A DNA stretch of 64,000 nucleotides from CBFDBF01 sp050304615 (GTDB lineage: Bacteria; Pseudomonadota; Gammaproteobacteria; Chromatiales; Chromatiaceae): NCBI GenBank assembly GCA_050304615.1, contig JBNLDW010000007.1:100460-164459 (forward strand), given 5' to 3'. Positions 25,554-35,256 of the stretch are shown here, piece after piece. The position numbers were made by a program, and so were the translations under genes. Each line of letters starts with the position of its first letter. Position 1 is the stretch's first letter. The notes under the pieces are model-generated. The model searched no databases. It was not told where the DNA came from and saw only the letters and a program-made list of their open reading frames with translations.

Positions 25554-27071
25554 CTATAGTGTCTGCTCTGTCACATCCACATAGAGCTTTATCTTCTGTC
25601 CCGGTTGGAGATACTTCCCCGGCAGGCTGTTCCAGCTTTGTAGATCGGCTACCCTTACTTTGAAGCGCTGGGCTATCCGCGCGAGGGAGTCGCCCTGGCG
25701 CACCCGATAGTGCAGGGTGCTTCGGCTGTTCGGGGGGCGGGTATCTATATTGAAGGCCTGCGGTACTGGTGCCTGCTCCTGCTCTTTTGTCCAGATAACC
25801 AGCTCCTGACCAAGACTAAGGGTATCGCGCGGGGCCATGCCGTTCCAGCGGGCCAGGCTGCGGTGGTGCACGTGGTATTTCTGTGCAAGAGCCCACATGG
25901 TGTCTCCGGAGCGGACAATATGGGTGATACGGGTACCGCTACGTTTTCTATTCTGGATCTTGGATTTGCGCTGGGTGGCGCTCAAGGCATACTGTGATGG
26001 CTGTTTGGAGGCGACCGGGAGTAGCAGATGTTTGCCGGCCCGGATGTTGTTGCCTTTGATCTTATTGATCTGCCTGATCAGCTTGACGGTGGTGCCACTC
26101 TTGGCGGCAATAGTCCCCAGGCTGTCACCACTCTTGATGCGATAGCGCCGCCACTGCATCCGTTCGTTTGGATCCAGTTGTGCCAGTTTAGTCTTGAACT
26201 CCGCGGCCCTCTCGACAGGGATTTGCAGATGGTGCGGCCCATCAGGGGCGGTGGCCCAACGGTTGAACCCTGGATTGAGACGGTAGAGATCATCCAGGGA
26301 TATACCGGCCATCTCTGCAGCCATCGCCAGATCGATCTGTGAACCTGTATCTATCGCCGTGAACACCGGTCTATTGGGGATGGTGCCAATATGTAGACCG
26401 AGTTGCCGCCGGTTTTTCAGGATAGAGGATATGGCCAGCAGACGGGGAACATATCTGCTGGTCTCTGTGGTCAGTCGCAGGGACCAGAAGTCGGTATCCT
26501 TCCCCTGTGCTTCGTTTTTGCGCCGAGCTCTCCTTATACTGCCAGGGCCAGCGTTATAGGCGGCAAGTGTCAGCTCCCAATCACCATCATATCGCCGGTT
26601 TAGGGTCTCAAGAAGATCTAGTGCGGCGCGGGTCGAGGCGGCTATATCACGCCGACCGTCATACCACCAGTTCTGCTGCAGGCCATAGCGCTTGCCGGTG
26701 CCCGGGATAAACTGCCACAGGCCGGCGGCCCTGCCGTGTGAGTAGGCGAAGGGGCGGTACATGCTCTCTATTGCCGGTAGCAGCGCCAGCTCCATTGGGA
26801 GACCGCGCCGTTCCACCTCGGTAACCACAAAGTAGAGATAGGGCTCTGCCTGGCGTTGCAGCAGGTCGAGATAACCCTGTTGGTCACCTATCCGTTTGAT
26901 CTCTGCTGCAACCCGTGGATGGTCATAATTTTCCAGCGCCAATCCGTCGGTTACCCGGTCCCATAGTGGGCCGCCGAGATCGCTCCGGTATGAACCCTGC
27001 ATACAGCCAGACAGCAGCAGAGTTGCCAGGGCGAGGATCAGAATGTTGAGCTTGCGCAGGTTTAGGGACAT
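25554..27071 (-). CDS. mltD: membrane-bound lytic murein transglycosylase D
   Basis: A lipoprotein of about 505 aa that cleaves peptidoglycan glycan strands. The chosen start gives a classical lipobox signal (MSLNLRKLNILILAL..LLLSGC); a GTG at 27134 would add 21 residues. The SLT domain has the catalytic Glu in LPAIESMYRPFAYS and the GLWQFIPGTG motif. Three LysM repeats follow (IKSGDSLGTIA, VRSGDTMWALA, VRQGDSLARIA). It is divergent from the methyltransferase gene; gloB, often found here in enterics, is absent. Confidence 0.92.
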   Translation of the reverse strand: MSLNLRKLNILILALATLLLSGCMQGSYRSDLGGPLWDRVTDGLALENYDHPRVAAEIKRIGDQQGYLDLLQRQAEPYLYFVVTEVERRGLPMELALLPAIESMYRPFAYSHGRAAGLWQFIPGTGKRYGLQQNWWYDGRRDIAASTRAALDLLETLNRRYDGDWELTLAAYNAGPGSIRRARRKNEAQGKDTDFWSLRLTTETSRYVPRLLAISSILKNRRQLGLHIGTIPNRPVFTAIDTGSQIDLAMAAEMAGISLDDLYRLNPGFNRWATAPDGPHHLQIPVERAAEFKTKLAQLDPNERMQWRRYRIKSGDSLGTIAAKSGTTVKLIRQINKIKGNNIRAGKHLLLPVASKQPSQYALSATQRKSKIQNRKRSGTRITHIVRSGDTMWALAQKYHVHHRSLARWNGMAPRDTLSLGQELVIWTKEQEQAPVPQAFNIDTRPPNSRSTLHYRVRQGDSLARIAQRFKVRVADLQSWNSLPGKYLQPGQKIKLYVDVTEQTL

Positions 27072-27159
27072 AGCCCGCAAAACTATACTGGAGTGGCGAC
27101 CCGTTTTCCAGAGCTTGTTTTGCCCACCATTCACGATAAGGGTATGCTTTTAGCCAGCC

Positions 27160-27933
27160 ATGAGATCTTCTAACTTTTGCCAAGCGGAACCGGACATCAG
27201 TGCTAGCCTCGAGCAGTGGTTTTGGCAGCTGCCGGGGCGCTATCTGCAGGAGCAGGAGATGGCCCTGCTCAAGCGGCTGTTGCCGGAGCTATTTGGTTAT
27301 TACCTGCTGCAATTTGGGATGGCCGCCGGTAGCGATCAGATCGCCCAGGCCAGCAAGATGCGTAGCCACCTGATCATGAATGGCAGTAGACGGCTCATGG
27401 CTGGAACCCTCGGTATACAGGCCGATCCCATGTTCATGCCGGTAGCCACAGATAGCATCGATGCCGTGCTCCTGTTCCACACCCTCGATTTCGCGGCCGA
27501 TCCACACCAAGTGCTGCGTGAGGTAGAGAGGGTGCTGATCCCTGAAGGGCGATTGCTGATTATGGGCTTTAATCCATGGAGTCTGTGGGGCGCGTGGAGA
27601 CTCTTTGGCAGAGGCCGTGGTAGGGTGCCGTGGTGTGGTCAGTTTATCTCCCAGCGGCGGCTGCATGACTGGTTATCACTACTAGGTTTTGAGCTGGAAC
27701 TGGCGATGCCGCTGATGTTTCGCCCCCCCCTGCAAAGCCCTGTTGTAATGGGCAGACTGGAGTTTATGGAGCAGCTTGGGGAACGTTTCTGGCCGTTTTT
27801 GGCAGGGGCTTATATGATCCAGGCAGTGCGTCGGGTCTCGACATTGACCACTATAAGTGCTGGCTGGAGAGAGCGGGCCTCACTCTTTGGGGGGCGGGTG
27901 GTTGAACCAACAACGAGGAGTGGTAGTGGCTGA
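27160..27933 (+). CDS. YafS-like SAM-dependent methyltransferase
   Basis: A 257-aa class I methyltransferase-like protein. The SAM-binding region is degenerate, but the downstream pattern SIDAVLLFHTLDFAADPHQV, REVERVLIPEGRLLIMGFN is typical of the YafS group. Position just before rnhA-dnaQ matches E. coli yafS. It overlaps the GTG start of rnhA by 8 bases. Substrate unknown. Confidence 0.85.
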   Translation: MRSSNFCQAEPDISASLEQWFWQLPGRYLQEQEMALLKRLLPELFGYYLLQFGMAAGSDQIAQASKMRSHLIMNGSRRLMAGTLGIQADPMFMPVATDSIDAVLLFHTLDFAADPHQVLREVERVLIPEGRLLIMGFNPWSLWGAWRLFGRGRGRVPWCGQFISQRRLHDWLSLLGFELELAMPLMFRPPLQSPVVMGRLEFMEQLGERFWPFLAGAYMIQAVRRVSTLTTISAGWRERASLFGGRVVEPTTRSGSG

Positions 27934-28363
27934 GCGGGTAGATATCTTTACCGATGGGGCGTGCCGGGGTAATCCTGGGCCGGGAGGCTGGGGGGCGGTC
28001 ATGCGCTATCGCGGCAACGAAAAGCAGCTCTGGGGGGGTGAGCCTGAGACTACCAACAACCGCATGGAGCTGTTTGCAGTCATCGCGGCACTGCAGGCGT
28101 TGACCAGACCGGCAAAGATCAGGATTACCACCGATTCTCAATATGTCAAAAATGGTATCAACCAGTGGATCCACAATTGGAAACGCAATGGCTGGAAGAC
28201 GGCCAACAAGAAACCGGTCAAGAATATGGATCTGTGGCGTACCCTGGATGAACTGGTAACACTACATGAGATCGACTGGGCATGGGTGAAGGGCCACAGC
28301 GGACACCCGGAGAACGAGTTGGCTGATGAACTGGCCAACAGGGGTATTGATGAGCTGAAGTAG
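27926..28363 (+). CDS. rnhA: ribonuclease HI
   Basis: A 145-aa enzyme that cleaves RNA in RNA-DNA hybrids. The catalytic acids are visible in IFTDGACRGNPGPGGWG, TNNRMELFAVI, ITTDSQYVKNG and HPENELADELA. I chose GTG at 27926, with GAGGAG 5 bases before it, over an upstream ATG that lies well inside the methyltransferase gene. Overlap implies coupled translation. Confidence 0.96.
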   Translation: MAERVDIFTDGACRGNPGPGGWGAVMRYRGNEKQLWGGEPETTNNRMELFAVIAALQALTRPAKIRITTDSQYVKNGINQWIHNWKRNGWKTANKKPVKNMDLWRTLDELVTLHEIDWAWVKGHSGHPENELADELANRGIDELK

Positions 28364-28431
28364 ACCTGAAAAGTCTGTTGCAGCAGTTTCTTCTCCTTAA
28401 CAGTTTACAAGTTTTAAGGGATGTTCAAGAC

Positions 28432-29178
28432 ATGCGCCAAATAATACTGGATACAGAGACCACCGGCCTGGAGACCAAGCAGGGCCACCGTATCATCGAG
28501 ATAGGCTGTGTTGAGCAGGTCGATCGCCGTTTGACCGGGAATAATTTCCAGCAATACCTGCAGCCTGACCGGGAGATCGATGCGGCGGCGGCCGAAGTTC
28601 ACGGGATCAGTGATGAGTTTCTTGCCGATAAACCCCGTTTCAGCGATATAGTCGGCGATTTTATCGACTATATCAGGGGCGCCGAGTTGATCATCCATAA
28701 CGCCCCCTTCGATGTCGGTTTTATCAACTATGAGCTGTCGCTATTGGGTGGAGAGTGGGCGCAGTTGGAGGATTACTGTAGCGTTACCGACACCCTGGCG
28801 CTGGCCAAGAAGATGCATCCGGGGCAGCGCAATAGCCTTGATGCGCTGTGTCGGCGCTATGACATTGACAATAGCCACCGCGAGCTGCACGGGGCACTTC
28901 TGGATGCCGAGATCTTGAGCGATGTCTATCTGGCGATGACCGGCGGGCAGGCCGCCTTGGCCCTGGATGGGTTTTCCAGCGGCTTTCAGGGTGAGCAGGA
29001 GGAGGATATACGGCGCCTGCCGAGTGGGCGCGCACCCCTGGTCGTGGTGCGGGCCAACGCGGAGGAACTCACTGCCCATGCCGCCCGGCTGGCAGCGATC
29101 AGCAAGGACAATGTTGCTGCGCTCTGGGTTGTGGATGCGGAGAACAGTCCTTCGGAGTTGGCTTCAGATCCACAATAG
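28432..29178 (+). CDS. dnaQ: DNA polymerase III epsilon subunit
   Basis: A 248-aa 3'-5' proofreading exonuclease of the replicative polymerase. ExoI is LDTETTGLE, ExoII IIHNAPFDVGFI, and ExoIII has HRELHGALLDAEIL. AAGGG lies upstream of the chosen ATG; the longer frame adds residues unlike the family. The C-terminal part would bind the polymerase subunit. It follows rnhA as in most Gammaproteobacteria. Confidence 0.95.
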   Translation: MRQIILDTETTGLETKQGHRIIEIGCVEQVDRRLTGNNFQQYLQPDREIDAAAAEVHGISDEFLADKPRFSDIVGDFIDYIRGAELIIHNAPFDVGFINYELSLLGGEWAQLEDYCSVTDTLALAKKMHPGQRNSLDALCRRYDIDNSHRELHGALLDAEILSDVYLAMTGGQAALALDGFSSGFQGEQEEDIRRLPSGRAPLVVVRANAEELTAHAARLAAISKDNVAALWVVDAENSPSELASDPQ

Positions 29179-29271
29179 AAAACGAAACCACCCATGTGGA
29201 GATTGTGGAACAGGTGCGATTCTGGTACCGTTTAATCCCGTCCGTATTGCCACTGGTTGCATTCTATTCTC

Positions 29272-30909
29272 ATGAATAAATTCGTCTTCATAACGGGCGG
29301 TGTGGTCTCTTCCCTGGGGAAGGGTATCGCCTCCGCATCCCTTGGTGCGCTGCTTGAGTCTCGCGGCTTGAGTGTCACCATGATCAAGCTAGACCCCTAT
29401 ATAAACGTAGATCCTGGCACCATGAGTCCGTTCCAACACGGTGAGGTCTTTGTCACCGAAGACGGTAGCGAGACCGATCTGGATCTTGGCCACTATGAGC
29501 GTTTTGTCAGCTCTACCATGGGGAAGAACAATAACTTCACCACCGGTCAGATCTACGAGAATGTGATCCGCAAGGAGCGGCGCGGCGACTATCTTGGTGG
29601 AACTGTTCAAGTCATCCCCCATATCACCAATGAGATCAAGGAGAATGTGCGGCTGGGGGCTGGTGACAACGATGTAACCCTGGTGGAGATCGGCGGTACC
29701 GTGGGTGATATTGAGTCGCAGCCATTCATGGAGGCGATTCGGCAGATGGGGATAGAGCTGGGGCATCAGAATGCTGTATTTATACATCTGACCCTGGTGC
29801 CGTACATCGCGGTCTCAAAAGAGATCAAGACCAAGCCAACCCAGCATTCGGTGAAAGAACTTCGCTCTATCGGTATTCAGCCGGATATCCTGCTCTGCCG
29901 GGCCGATCGTCCGCTGCCGGATGGGGAGCGTAAAAAGATCGCCCTGTTTACCAATGTTCAGGACAGAGCGGTAATCTCGGCGGTAGATGCAGATAATATC
30001 TACCGGATCCCGCTGATGTTGCATGCACAGCAACTGGATGAGCTGGTGGTACAGCAGTTTGGACTCGATCTGCCGCCGGCCGATCTAACAGAGTGGCAGG
30101 CGGTCATTGATGGGCTGGATGGGGCAGATGGTGAGGTATGCATCGCCATGGTGGGGAAATATATGCACCTCACCGAGGCCTATAAGAGCCTCACTGAGGC
30201 GTTGGTTCATGCCGGCATCCATACTCGCACTAAGGTTGACATAAAGTATGTGGATGCCGAGGAGATTGAGGAGGATGGGCTGGAGCAGCTTCAAGGAGCA
30301 GATGCGATCCTGGTGCCTGGTGGCTTTGGCGAACGTGGGGTCGAGGGTAAGGTAGAGGCGGTGCGTTACGCGCGGGAGAATAACATCCCTTATCTGGGGA
30401 TCTGTCTCGGGATGCAGGTAGCGGTAATCGAGTATGCGCGCAATGTGGCTGGTCTTGCCGGGGCTCATAGTACTGAATTTGATCTTGAAACACCGCATCC
30501 GGTGATCGCCCTGATTACCGAATGGCTGAATGCGGATGGCAAGGTGGAACAGCGTGACGAGAATTCAGATCTCGGCGGCAGTATGCGCCTGGGTGGACAA
30601 GAGTGTCGTCTGGTAGAGGATAGTCTGGCGCACAAGCTCTACGGCAAGGAGTTGATTGTGGAGCGCCACCGGCACCGTTACGAGTTTAATAACCAGTATC
30701 TGGAGACCCTGGAGCAGGCGGGCCTAAAGATTTGCGGTCGTTCCATTGATGGGGAGCTTATGGAGATGATGGAGCTCCCTGGGCATCCATGGTTTCTGGC
30801 CTGTCAGTTCCATCCTGAATTCACCTCTACCCCGCGGGCTGGGCATCCGCTCTTCTCTGGATTCGTCCAGGCCGCACGAGATTACAAAAAGAGGGTTGCC
30901 AGCAGATGA
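29272..30909 (+). CDS. pyrG: CTP synthase
   Basis: A 545-aa enzyme that aminates UTP to CTP with glutamine. The synthase domain has FITGGVVSSLGKGI and the CTP/UTP-binding region; the GATase domain has the nucleophile Cys in YLGICLGMQVAV and FHPEF near the C-terminus. The start is MNKFVFITGG. No ribosome site is evident before it. It overlaps kdsA by 4 bases. Confidence 0.97.
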   Translation: MNKFVFITGGVVSSLGKGIASASLGALLESRGLSVTMIKLDPYINVDPGTMSPFQHGEVFVTEDGSETDLDLGHYERFVSSTMGKNNNFTTGQIYENVIRKERRGDYLGGTVQVIPHITNEIKENVRLGAGDNDVTLVEIGGTVGDIESQPFMEAIRQMGIELGHQNAVFIHLTLVPYIAVSKEIKTKPTQHSVKELRSIGIQPDILLCRADRPLPDGERKKIALFTNVQDRAVISAVDADNIYRIPLMLHAQQLDELVVQQFGLDLPPADLTEWQAVIDGLDGADGEVCIAMVGKYMHLTEAYKSLTEALVHAGIHTRTKVDIKYVDAEEIEEDGLEQLQGADAILVPGGFGERGVEGKVEAVRYARENNIPYLGICLGMQVAVIEYARNVAGLAGAHSTEFDLETPHPVIALITEWLNADGKVEQRDENSDLGGSMRLGGQECRLVEDSLAHKLYGKELIVERHRHRYEFNNQYLETLEQAGLKICGRSIDGELMEMMELPGHPWFLACQFHPEFTSTPRAGHPLFSGFVQAARDYKKRVASR

Positions 30910-31715
30910 ACCTATGCGGTTTTAAGGTGGGACTGGATCGCCCCCTGTTTTTGATCGCAGGGCCGTGTGTGATCGAAAGCGAGCAGTTGGCCCTGGACAC
31001 TGCGGGCCTGCTCAAGGAGATGACCACGGAGCTTGGTATCCCCTTCATCTACAAGTCCTCTTTTGATAAGGCCAACCGCTCTTCAGTGGATAGCTTTCGG
31101 GGTCCTGGTTTGGAAGAGGGGCTCTATATCCTGGAGAAGGTGCGCAAGCAGATCGGGGTGCCGGTGTTGACCGACGTCCACGAAGATACCCCGCTGGAGG
31201 AGGTGGCCAGTGTGGTGGATGTACTGCAGACCCCGGCCCTGCTCTGCCGGCAGACCGACTTTATCCAGAAGGTGGCGGCCCAGAAGCGTCCGGTAAATCT
31301 GAAGAAGGGGCAGTTTCTGGCCCCAGGTGATATGCAGCAGGTGGTAGCCAAGGCCCGTGCCGTTGGCAATGAGCAGATCATGGTCTGCGAGAGGGGTACC
31401 ACTTTCGGTTATAACAACCTGGTCTCGGATATGCGTTCTCTGGCAATCCTGCAGGAGACTGGGTGTCCAGTGGTGTTTGATGCCACCCATTCGGTACAAC
31501 TACCAGGGGGTGAAGGTAGCCACTCTGGTGGTCAGCGTGAGTTTATCCCGCTGTTGGCGCGGGCAGCGGTGGCGGTAGGGATATCTGGTATATTTATGGA
31601 GACTCACCCACATCCGGACAAGGCGCTCTGTGATGGCCCCAACTCCTGGCCGCTGGAAGGTATGCGGGCGCTGTTAAAGACGCTATGTGAGATTGATCAC
31701 GTGGTGAAGAGATAA
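30906..31715 (+). CDS. kdsA: KDO-8-phosphate synthase
   Basis: A 269-aa enzyme that condenses arabinose-5-phosphate with phosphoenolpyruvate for lipopolysaccharide core synthesis. Family motifs FKVGLDRPLFLIAGPCVIES and TDVHEDTPLEEVA are present, and the late FDATHSVQLPG. ATGA overlap with pyrG and the enolase gene next in line form the common pyrG-kdsA-eno order. Confidence 0.97.
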   Translation: MNLCGFKVGLDRPLFLIAGPCVIESEQLALDTAGLLKEMTTELGIPFIYKSSFDKANRSSVDSFRGPGLEEGLYILEKVRKQIGVPVLTDVHEDTPLEEVASVVDVLQTPALLCRQTDFIQKVAAQKRPVNLKKGQFLAPGDMQQVVAKARAVGNEQIMVCERGTTFGYNNLVSDMRSLAILQETGCPVVFDATHSVQLPGGEGSHSGGQREFIPLLARAAVAVGISGIFMETHPHPDKALCDGPNSWPLEGMRALLKTLCEIDHVVKR

Positions 31716-31760
31716 ATGTAGTAGACTGATATTTATGGATTAATTATTGAGATAGCAACT

Positions 31761-33044
31761 ATGTCTGAGATCATTGATATTCGTGGCCGTGAAATTCTGG
31801 ATTCCCGGGGCAACCCGACGGTAGAGGCCGATGTAATAACCAGCGATGGGGCAATCGGCCGTGCAGTCGCACCCTCCGGCGCCTCTACCGGCTCACGCGA
31901 GGCACTGGAACTGCGGGATGGTGATAGCGGGCGTTACGGCGGTAAGGGCGTATTGACCGCAGTCAACAATATCGGTGGTGTGCTGAGGGAGGCACTTATA
32001 GGTATAGATGTTTCCGACCAGGAGACGCTGGATCGCAAGATGATCGAGCTGGACGGTACCGACAACAAGGGTGAGCTGGGGGCTAACGCCATACTGGCAG
32101 TATCCCTGGCTGCGGCCCACGCTGCGGCGCAGGAGGAGGCCCTGCCACTCTACCGTTATCTATCCAATGGCCCCTACAGGATGCCGGTGCCGATGATGAA
32201 CATCATCAATGGTGGGGAGCATGCGGACAATAGTGTGGATCTGCAAGAGTTCATGATTCTGCCGGTGGGTGCAGGCTCCATGCGTGAAGCAGTACGTTAT
32301 GGTGCAGAGGTGTTTCATTCCCTGAAGAGTGTCTTGCAGGGCCGCGGGCTGAATACGGCGGTCGGCGATGAGGGCGGCTTTGCCCCTGATCTGCCATCCA
32401 ATGAGGCGGCGATTGAGATAATTCTGGAGGCGATTGACAAGGCAGGATTCCAGGCGGGGAATGATATCTATCTGGGTCTAGATACAGCCAGTTCAGAATT
32501 CTATAGGGATGGCAAATATGATCTTGCCTCTGAGGGGCGCAAGTTTGATTCCGCCGGTTTTGTAGATTACTTAGCGGCGTTGGTCGACCAGTATCCAATA
32601 ATCTCCATTGAAGATGGTATGGATGAGAGCGACTGGGATGGGTGGAAGATCCTTACCGATAAGCTGGGTGACAAGATACAGCTGGTAGGAGATGACCTGT
32701 TTGTGACGAATACCAACATCCTCTCCCGTGGTATTGAGGAGAAGGTGGCCAACTCTATCCTTATCAAGTTCAACCAGATTGGCACCCTAACCGAGACCAT
32801 GGATGCCATCAATATGGCGCATGATGCCGGATATTCTGCGGTTATCTCGCACCGTTCCGGTGAAACGGAAGATACCACCATTGCCGATCTGGTAGTGGCG
32901 GCCAATACCGGGCAGATCAAGACTGGCTCGCTTTGCCGCTCAGACCGAGTGGCTAAATACAACCAGTTGATGCGGATTGAGGATCAACTGGGGGATGAGG
33001 CCGTATATGCTGGCAGAGGGGCCTTTCCGCACCTTGCGCCCTAA
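31761..33044 (+). CDS. eno: enolase
   Basis: A 427-aa glycolytic enzyme that interconverts 2-phosphoglycerate and phosphoenolpyruvate. The N-terminus (IIDIRGREILDSRGNPTVEA) and the active-site regions GDEGGFAPDL, IEDGMDESDWDGW, KFNQIGT and SHRSGETEDTTIADL are intact. It is 45 bp after kdsA and 24 bp before ftsB. Confidence 0.98.
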   Translation: MSEIIDIRGREILDSRGNPTVEADVITSDGAIGRAVAPSGASTGSREALELRDGDSGRYGGKGVLTAVNNIGGVLREALIGIDVSDQETLDRKMIELDGTDNKGELGANAILAVSLAAAHAAAQEEALPLYRYLSNGPYRMPVPMMNIINGGEHADNSVDLQEFMILPVGAGSMREAVRYGAEVFHSLKSVLQGRGLNTAVGDEGGFAPDLPSNEAAIEIILEAIDKAGFQAGNDIYLGLDTASSEFYRDGKYDLASEGRKFDSAGFVDYLAALVDQYPIISIEDGMDESDWDGWKILTDKLGDKIQLVGDDLFVTNTNILSRGIEEKVANSILIKFNQIGTLTETMDAINMAHDAGYSAVISHRSGETEDTTIADLVVAANTGQIKTGSLCRSDRVAKYNQLMRIEDQLGDEAVYAGRGAFPHLAP

Positions 33045-33068
33045 GGTTGAGGTTGCATAGGGATAGCT

Positions 33069-33359
33069 ATGCGTATCCTTATTGTAGTTCTACTGCTACT
33101 GCTGTTGCTTCTTCAGTATCGCCTCTGGGTCGGGGAGGGGAGTCTGGCAGAGGTCTATTCTCTACAGCAGGATATAGCGACGCAACAGGCCGAACTGGAG
33201 CAGTTACGGCAGCGTAATGCGGCGCTCCAGGCAGAGGTAAGCAACCTAAAACAGGGGCTGGATGCCATTGATGAGCGAGCCCGAAGTGAGCTGGGGATGA
33301 TCCGTGATGGTGAGATCTTCTACCAGATCATAGAGCAGCCAAAAGGTAAATCGGAGTGA
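33069..33359 (+). CDS. ftsB: cell division protein FtsB
   Basis: A 96-aa single-pass membrane protein of the FtsBLQ divisome complex. It has an N-terminal helix (ILIVVLLLLLLLLQYRLW) and a leucine-rich coiled coil (ATQQAELEQLRQRNAAL). The stop overlaps the GTG start of ispD. Placement after eno is classic. Confidence 0.95.
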   Translation: MRILIVVLLLLLLLLQYRLWVGEGSLAEVYSLQQDIATQQAELEQLRQRNAALQAEVSNLKQGLDAIDERARSELGMIRDGEIFYQIIEQPKGKSE

Positions 33360-34060
33360 CTGCGGCACGCTATTGGGCCGTTGTTCCAGCCGCTGGTGTC
33401 GGGCGTCGCATGGGTGGTGATTTCCCCAAACAGTATCTGCAACTCCATGGACGCACGATCATTGAACATACCCTGGACGGACTTCTCGCGCAGCCACAAT
33501 TGGCTGGGATCTATGTTGCGTTGTCTCCGGATGACGGCTGGTGGGAGAGTACCTCTATGGTCAGTCATCCCAGTATCACGCGAGTAGATGGTGGGACTGA
33601 GCGCGGCCACTCAGTGCTGCATGCACTCACCCTGCTGCGCCAGAGCGCGGATGATAGTGACTGGGTGCTGGTGCATGATGCGGTGCGTCCCTGCCTGCGG
33701 CAGGAAGATCTAGACGCCCTGATGACAGGTCTGGCCGAGCATGCGGTGGGCGGGCTGTTAGGGGTGCCGGTGCAGGACAGCATGAAGCGGACAGATAACG
33801 AAGGGCGGGTTGAGGAGACTGTGCCACGGGAGCATCTATGGCACGCCTATACCCCCCAGATGTTTCGTCTTGGCCTGCTCCACCAGGCGTTGGGTAATGC
33901 CATGACAGCGGGGCTCCCGGTTACCGATGAAGCTTCAGCTATGGAGGCTGCGGGCCATGTCCCGGTTATGATAGAGGGGCATCGTGATAACCTCAAGATT
34001 ACCCGACCAGAGGATCTTGAGCTGGCGGCCTTTTACCTTAGGGATAGGTGTAACCGATAA
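33356..34060 (+). CDS. ispD: 2-C-methyl-D-erythritol 4-phosphate cytidylyltransferase
   Basis: A 234-aa enzyme of the non-mevalonate isoprenoid pathway. Motifs VVPAAGVGRRMGGDFPKQYL and VLVHDAVRPCL bind CTP; PVTDEASAMEAAGH is also typical. Start is GTG, overlapping ftsB. Its 3' end overlaps the convergent truD by 23 bases, which is unusual because ispF normally follows on the same strand. Confidence 0.96.
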   Translation: MTAARYWAVVPAAGVGRRMGGDFPKQYLQLHGRTIIEHTLDGLLAQPQLAGIYVALSPDDGWWESTSMVSHPSITRVDGGTERGHSVLHALTLLRQSADDSDWVLVHDAVRPCLRQEDLDALMTGLAEHAVGGLLGVPVQDSMKRTDNEGRVEETVPREHLWHAYTPQMFRLGLLHQALGNAMTAGLPVTDEASAMEAAGHVPVMIEGHRDNLKITRPEDLELAAFYLRDRCNR

Positions 34061-35072
34061 GCTCTCGTAGTACCACTGTGGCATAGCTACCCTTGGTCAG
34101 GGTGAAGTCCAGTTCCAGGCTATCCGCTGCAGGCCATGACCAGGCCAGCCCATCGACCCGTAGCCGCAGGGCGCGGCGCTCCTGCTTTAGACCGCAATGC
34201 TCAAGACCTTCCCGCCAGGATGCAAACGGTTGCAGCACGGTTTGCTCCAGCGCGGCAACATCCATGGTCGTCTCTGCCTGACCGCGGCCATGCAGAGGAC
34301 CGCTGGGGTGGATCTCAAGCGCGGCCGCACGGCGTGTGATCTCTGTGTCTATCTGTTCCGCCAAAAAGAGTGCCCGGCGGCCATCCAGCATCATAAGATC
34401 ACCCGGCAGTGGGCGGTTCCAGTCGCCGCTAGCCACCCTGCTTGCCAGGATCTGGTTGAATAGGTAGGAGCGGGCAGCAGAGATATAGAGGCCACGTTGA
34501 GTTCGCCCTACTCGGTTCAGGTTACCGCTAAAGAGCTTTTCCGCCAGGACAAGGTTGCCCTCCTGCTGGCCGAAACGCTGCTCTCCAAAATAGTTTGGTA
34601 CCCCCTGCTGTTTAATAGTCGTCAGGCGCTGCTCCAGTTCATCACGGTCACCCTGTAACTCACGGATCAGGATGCGGAAACGGTTACCTTGTAGGGCACC
34701 ACGCCGGAGCTTGCGGCGGTGGCGTTGCCACTGCAGCAGGGTTATCTGTTCTGACTTGAATTGCCCCCAGTCTGGCTCTGCACGCCCGGCCAGGCGCAGA
34801 CTGAACCACTGGGTGGTGACGGCGTTACGGTCTTTCAGTCCGGCATAACTGACATCCCGTGGAGGAATGCCGGCAAACCGCGCCAGTTCGCCAGCCAGCC
34901 ATGCGGTATTGCTGTTGCGCTTCTGGACATGCAGCAGGAGGTGTTCACCCTCACCATCAGGCTCAAACCCAAGGATCTCATCTACCCGGAACTCCTCCGG
35001 AGTGGAGCGTATAACCCCGGAGGATGGTGGTCTGCCGAGGGAGTAGGGGAGTTGGGAGTATTTAGCCCACAC
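34038..35072 (-). CDS. truD: tRNA pseudouridine(13) synthase TruD
   Basis: A 344-aa enzyme modifying uridine 13 in tRNA. Family motifs GFEPDGEGEHLLLHVQKRNS, VSYAGLKDRNAVTTQWFS (catalytic Asp) and GVPNYFGEQRFG are intact. The predicted GTG start and first codons (VWAKYS) lie inside one arm of the 182-bp palindromic element, so the native N-terminus or ribosome site may have been replaced. Orientation is opposite to ispD. Confidence 0.94.
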   Translation of the reverse strand: MWAKYSQLPYSLGRPPSSGVIRSTPEEFRVDEILGFEPDGEGEHLLLHVQKRNSNTAWLAGELARFAGIPPRDVSYAGLKDRNAVTTQWFSLRLAGRAEPDWGQFKSEQITLLQWQRHRRKLRRGALQGNRFRILIRELQGDRDELEQRLTTIKQQGVPNYFGEQRFGQQEGNLVLAEKLFSGNLNRVGRTQRGLYISAARSYLFNQILASRVASGDWNRPLPGDLMMLDGRRALFLAEQIDTEITRRAAALEIHPSGPLHGRGQAETTMDVAALEQTVLQPFASWREGLEHCGLKQERRALRLRVDGLAWSWPAADSLELDFTLTKGSYATVVLRELIGYTYP

Positions 35073-35244
35073 TTCTCACCACCCTTCTACTGTGGACGCC
35101 GAACCTCTCGCTGTGACGAGGCGTACTCCCTCCAGCCAGTTCGACGTAGTGCCAGCTACGCTTTCACTGTCTTCTGCTCCGTGCGCCTCGTCGCAGCGGC
35201 ATTTCGACGCCCTCGCTACGAACTGTGGTGAGAAGTGTGGGCTA
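35063..35244. repeat. 182-bp palindromic element with 20-bp perfect terminal inverted repeats
   Basis: TAGCCCACACTTCTCACCAC at 35063-35082 is repeated perfectly inverted at 35225-35244. Inside, a second pair GCTGTGACGAGGCG (from 35109) and CGCCTCGTCGCAGC (from 35184) matches at 13 of 14 bases, so the whole element can fold into a long stem. It has no credible coding frame. It lies between ispF and truD and overlaps the truD start. It looks like a MITE or intergenic palindrome family member; no second copy was seen in the window. Confidence 0.8.
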
Positions 35245-35256
35245 GAGAGTGCAGCC

